A stretch of DNA of 13,190 nucleotides from Candidatus Bipolaricaulota bacterium. Its GTDB lineage: Bacteria > Bipolaricaulota > Bipolaricaulia > UBA7950 > UBA9294. How positions within the stretch are numbered: the stretch's first letter is position 1; each line of letters opens with the position of its first letter. This document shows, in pieces, positions 11,875 to 13,190 of this stretch. A program made the position numbers and the translations under genes. The notes beneath the pieces are model-generated. The model was not told where the DNA came from, did not search any database, and saw only the letters and a list, made by a program, of their open reading frames with translations. The stretch is from contig CP070725.1 of NCBI GenBank assembly GCA_020350845.1, positions 1,244,959 through 1,258,148 on the forward strand, in the 5' to 3' direction.

Positions 11875-13190
11875 ATGCGAGACGAGTTGCGTAAGGTCCT
11901 CGAACCCCTGGATGCCGATTATGCCGACATCCGGTTCGAGGAGAACCGGAAGACGTCCATCCGCTACGAAGGCCGAGACCTGCGGCAGATCGCCTCCTAC
12001 TCGACGTCCGGAGGACACGTTCGCGCCTACGCGAACGGAGGCAAGGCGACGGCGTCCTTCTCCCGGATGAAGGACGCACAGCAGATCGCTCACGATACGT
12101 GCGCGTCGGCGCGGCTTGCGGCGGCCCATCGACCGGAGAAGCTCGCGCTCGCCCCGGCGCCGGTGCTCACCGGCGACTACCCCGCGCGACCCGCCCACGA
12201 CCCACGAACGGTCCCGCTCACCGAGAAGCACGCGCTCGTCGCCCGCTACAACGACATCATCCTCGGCGAGCCGCAGGTGGCGACGACCCTCTGCGAGTAC
12301 GACGAGTTCTCGTCGCGCCGCGTGTTCGCGAACACCGAGGGCACGGCCATCGTCTACGACCTGCTGATCACGAATATCGCCGGGACGATCGTGACCCGAG
12401 GAAAGGGCGTGGTGCAGCGGGTTCGCTTCGCGTTCGGGGGCAACGAGGAGTTCTCCACCCTCGTGAATCGCGAGGACGAGCTCCGTGAGCGGGTGGCGAC
12501 CGCGTGCCGCCTGCTCGACGCGGAGCCCGCTCGCGCAGGTGTACTCCCGGTGGTCCTCGATCCCGGGGAAGCCGGCGTGTTCATTCACGAGGCGTTCGGC
12601 CACCTCTCCGAGGCCGACGGACTCCAGGCAAACCCGACGTTCCGCGAGAAGCTGCCGCTCGGCCGAGAGCTCGGGGGCCCGAGCTTGACCGTCTCCGACG
12701 ATCCGGGACTGAGCGCACTGCCCGGCGGCTACATCGTCGACGACGAAGGGGTGGAGGCCTCGAAGACGGTGCTCATCAAGGAGGGCATCCTCGCGGGCCG
12801 GTTGCACTCGCGAGAGACCGCGGCGGCGTTCGGTGAGCCGCCCACGGGAAACATGCGCGCCGTCGACCTCGGCTTCACCCCACTCGTACGCATGTCGAAC
12901 ATCATGATCGAGGCGGGGGATGCCACGTTCGACGACATGGTCGCGTCGATCGAGGACGGCTACTACCTCGTCGGCGCGCGTGGAGGTCAGACGTCCGGCG
13001 ACCAGTTCAGCTTCGGCGCCCAATGGGGCTTTCGCATCGAGTCCGGACGACTGGGGCCGATGGCGCGCGACATCAACATGAGCGGAGAGCTGTTCTCCAC
13101 GCTGAGGGCGATCTCCATGGTGGGAGACGATCTCACGTTCGGGGAGCGCGGAGGCTGCGGAAAGGCCGGTGGAGGCCCGATGCAGCTCAA
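11875..13190 (+). CDS. tldD: TldD-family metalloprotease (C-terminus off the window)
   Basis: TldD pairs with TldE/PmbA to form a cytoplasmic zinc protease that degrades unfolded peptides and trims some modified peptides such as microcins. The 438 codons visible lack only the last few tens of residues of a typical 470-480. The zinc motif HExxxH is HEAFGH (238-243). Other family features are the N-terminal RYEGRDLRQI segment, LDPGEAGVFIHEAFGH context, DDEGVEASKTVLIKEG (289-304), ARGGQTSGDQFSF (368-380) and a C-terminal GGCGKAGGGP, whose Cys428 matches the third zinc ligand described for TldD. The ATG follows GGGTGAT at reasonable spacing and a promoter lies just upstream. The partner gene, if present, would lie beyond the right edge. 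Assignment to TldD rather than TldE/PmbA rests on the intact HExxxH, which TldE lacks. Confidence 0.95.
   Translation, partial: MRDELRKVLEPLDADYADIRFEENRKTSIRYEGRDLRQIASYSTSGGHVRAYANGGKATASFSRMKDAQQIAHDTCASARLAAAHRPEKLALAPAPVLTGDYPARPAHDPRTVPLTEKHALVARYNDIILGEPQVATTLCEYDEFSSRRVFANTEGTAIVYDLLITNIAGTIVTRGKGVVQRVRFAFGGNEEFSTLVNREDELRERVATACRLLDAEPARAGVLPVVLDPGEAGVFIHEAFGHLSEADGLQANPTFREKLPLGRELGGPSLTVSDDPGLSALPGGYIVDDEGVEASKTVLIKEGILAGRLHSRETAAAFGEPPTGNMRAVDLGFTPLVRMSNIMIEAGDATFDDMVASIEDGYYLVGARGGQTSGDQFSFGAQWGFRIESGRLGPMARDINMSGELFSTLRAISMVGDDLTFGERGGCGKAGGGPMQL

Noticed and set aside
11692..13023. A 443-codon minus-strand open frame opposite tldD
   Set aside because: It is antisense to tldD, which has HEAFGH and other family motifs, and it would run over the tldD promoter and the MFS start.
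1..13190. CRISPR arrays, insertion sequences, attachment sites or phage genes
   Set aside because: No direct-repeat array, transposase, integrase or phage-type gene is seen on either strand; the content is housekeeping and exported proteins.

Overview
This is a GC-rich bacterial chromosome segment with dense coding and little intergenic space. It looks like core genome: I see no insertion sequence, integrase, phage gene, CRISPR array, tRNA or rRNA. The organism cannot be named from the window. The IleRS closely resembles the Thermus-type (type 2) enzyme, exported proteins carry PKD domains, and rplM is not followed by rpsI. These point to a deep-branching or uncultured lineage; a Bipolaricaulota-like origin is only a guess.

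Layout from left to right. Positions 1-3575 (minus strand) hold two exported proteins, probably one operon: a 746-residue PKD protein with a tandemly duplicated C-terminal module, then a von Willebrand factor A plus PKD protein that runs off the left edge. Positions 3711-4343 (minus) encode a small exported protein of unknown function. Positions 4488-9446 (minus) form a housekeeping cluster transcribed ileS, purA, rplM. ileS and purA are tightly coupled, with 8 bases between them. rplM has its own strong sigma70-type promoter, whose -35 box contains the purA stop codon.

The ileS upstream region is the most interesting part. A sigma70-type promoter (TTGACC, 17 bases, TATGAT) drives a leader of about 140 nt. 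The leader encodes a 19-residue peptide with an Ile-Tyr-Ile run. An 8-bp inverted repeat has one arm at the codons just before the first Ile and the other arm just upstream of the ileS Shine-Dalgarno. This fits ribosome-mediated attenuation sensing isoleucyl-tRNA, in place of a T-box, but it is a prediction. The ileS and rplM promoters also share an 8-base block directly after the -35 box.

From 9774 rightwards there is a plus-strand lipoprotein with a PKD domain fused to a TlpA-like thioredoxin. It converges on a minus-strand MFS transporter, and the two stop codons share one CTAG. A divergent, promoter-led tldD metalloprotease gene is cut by the right edge.
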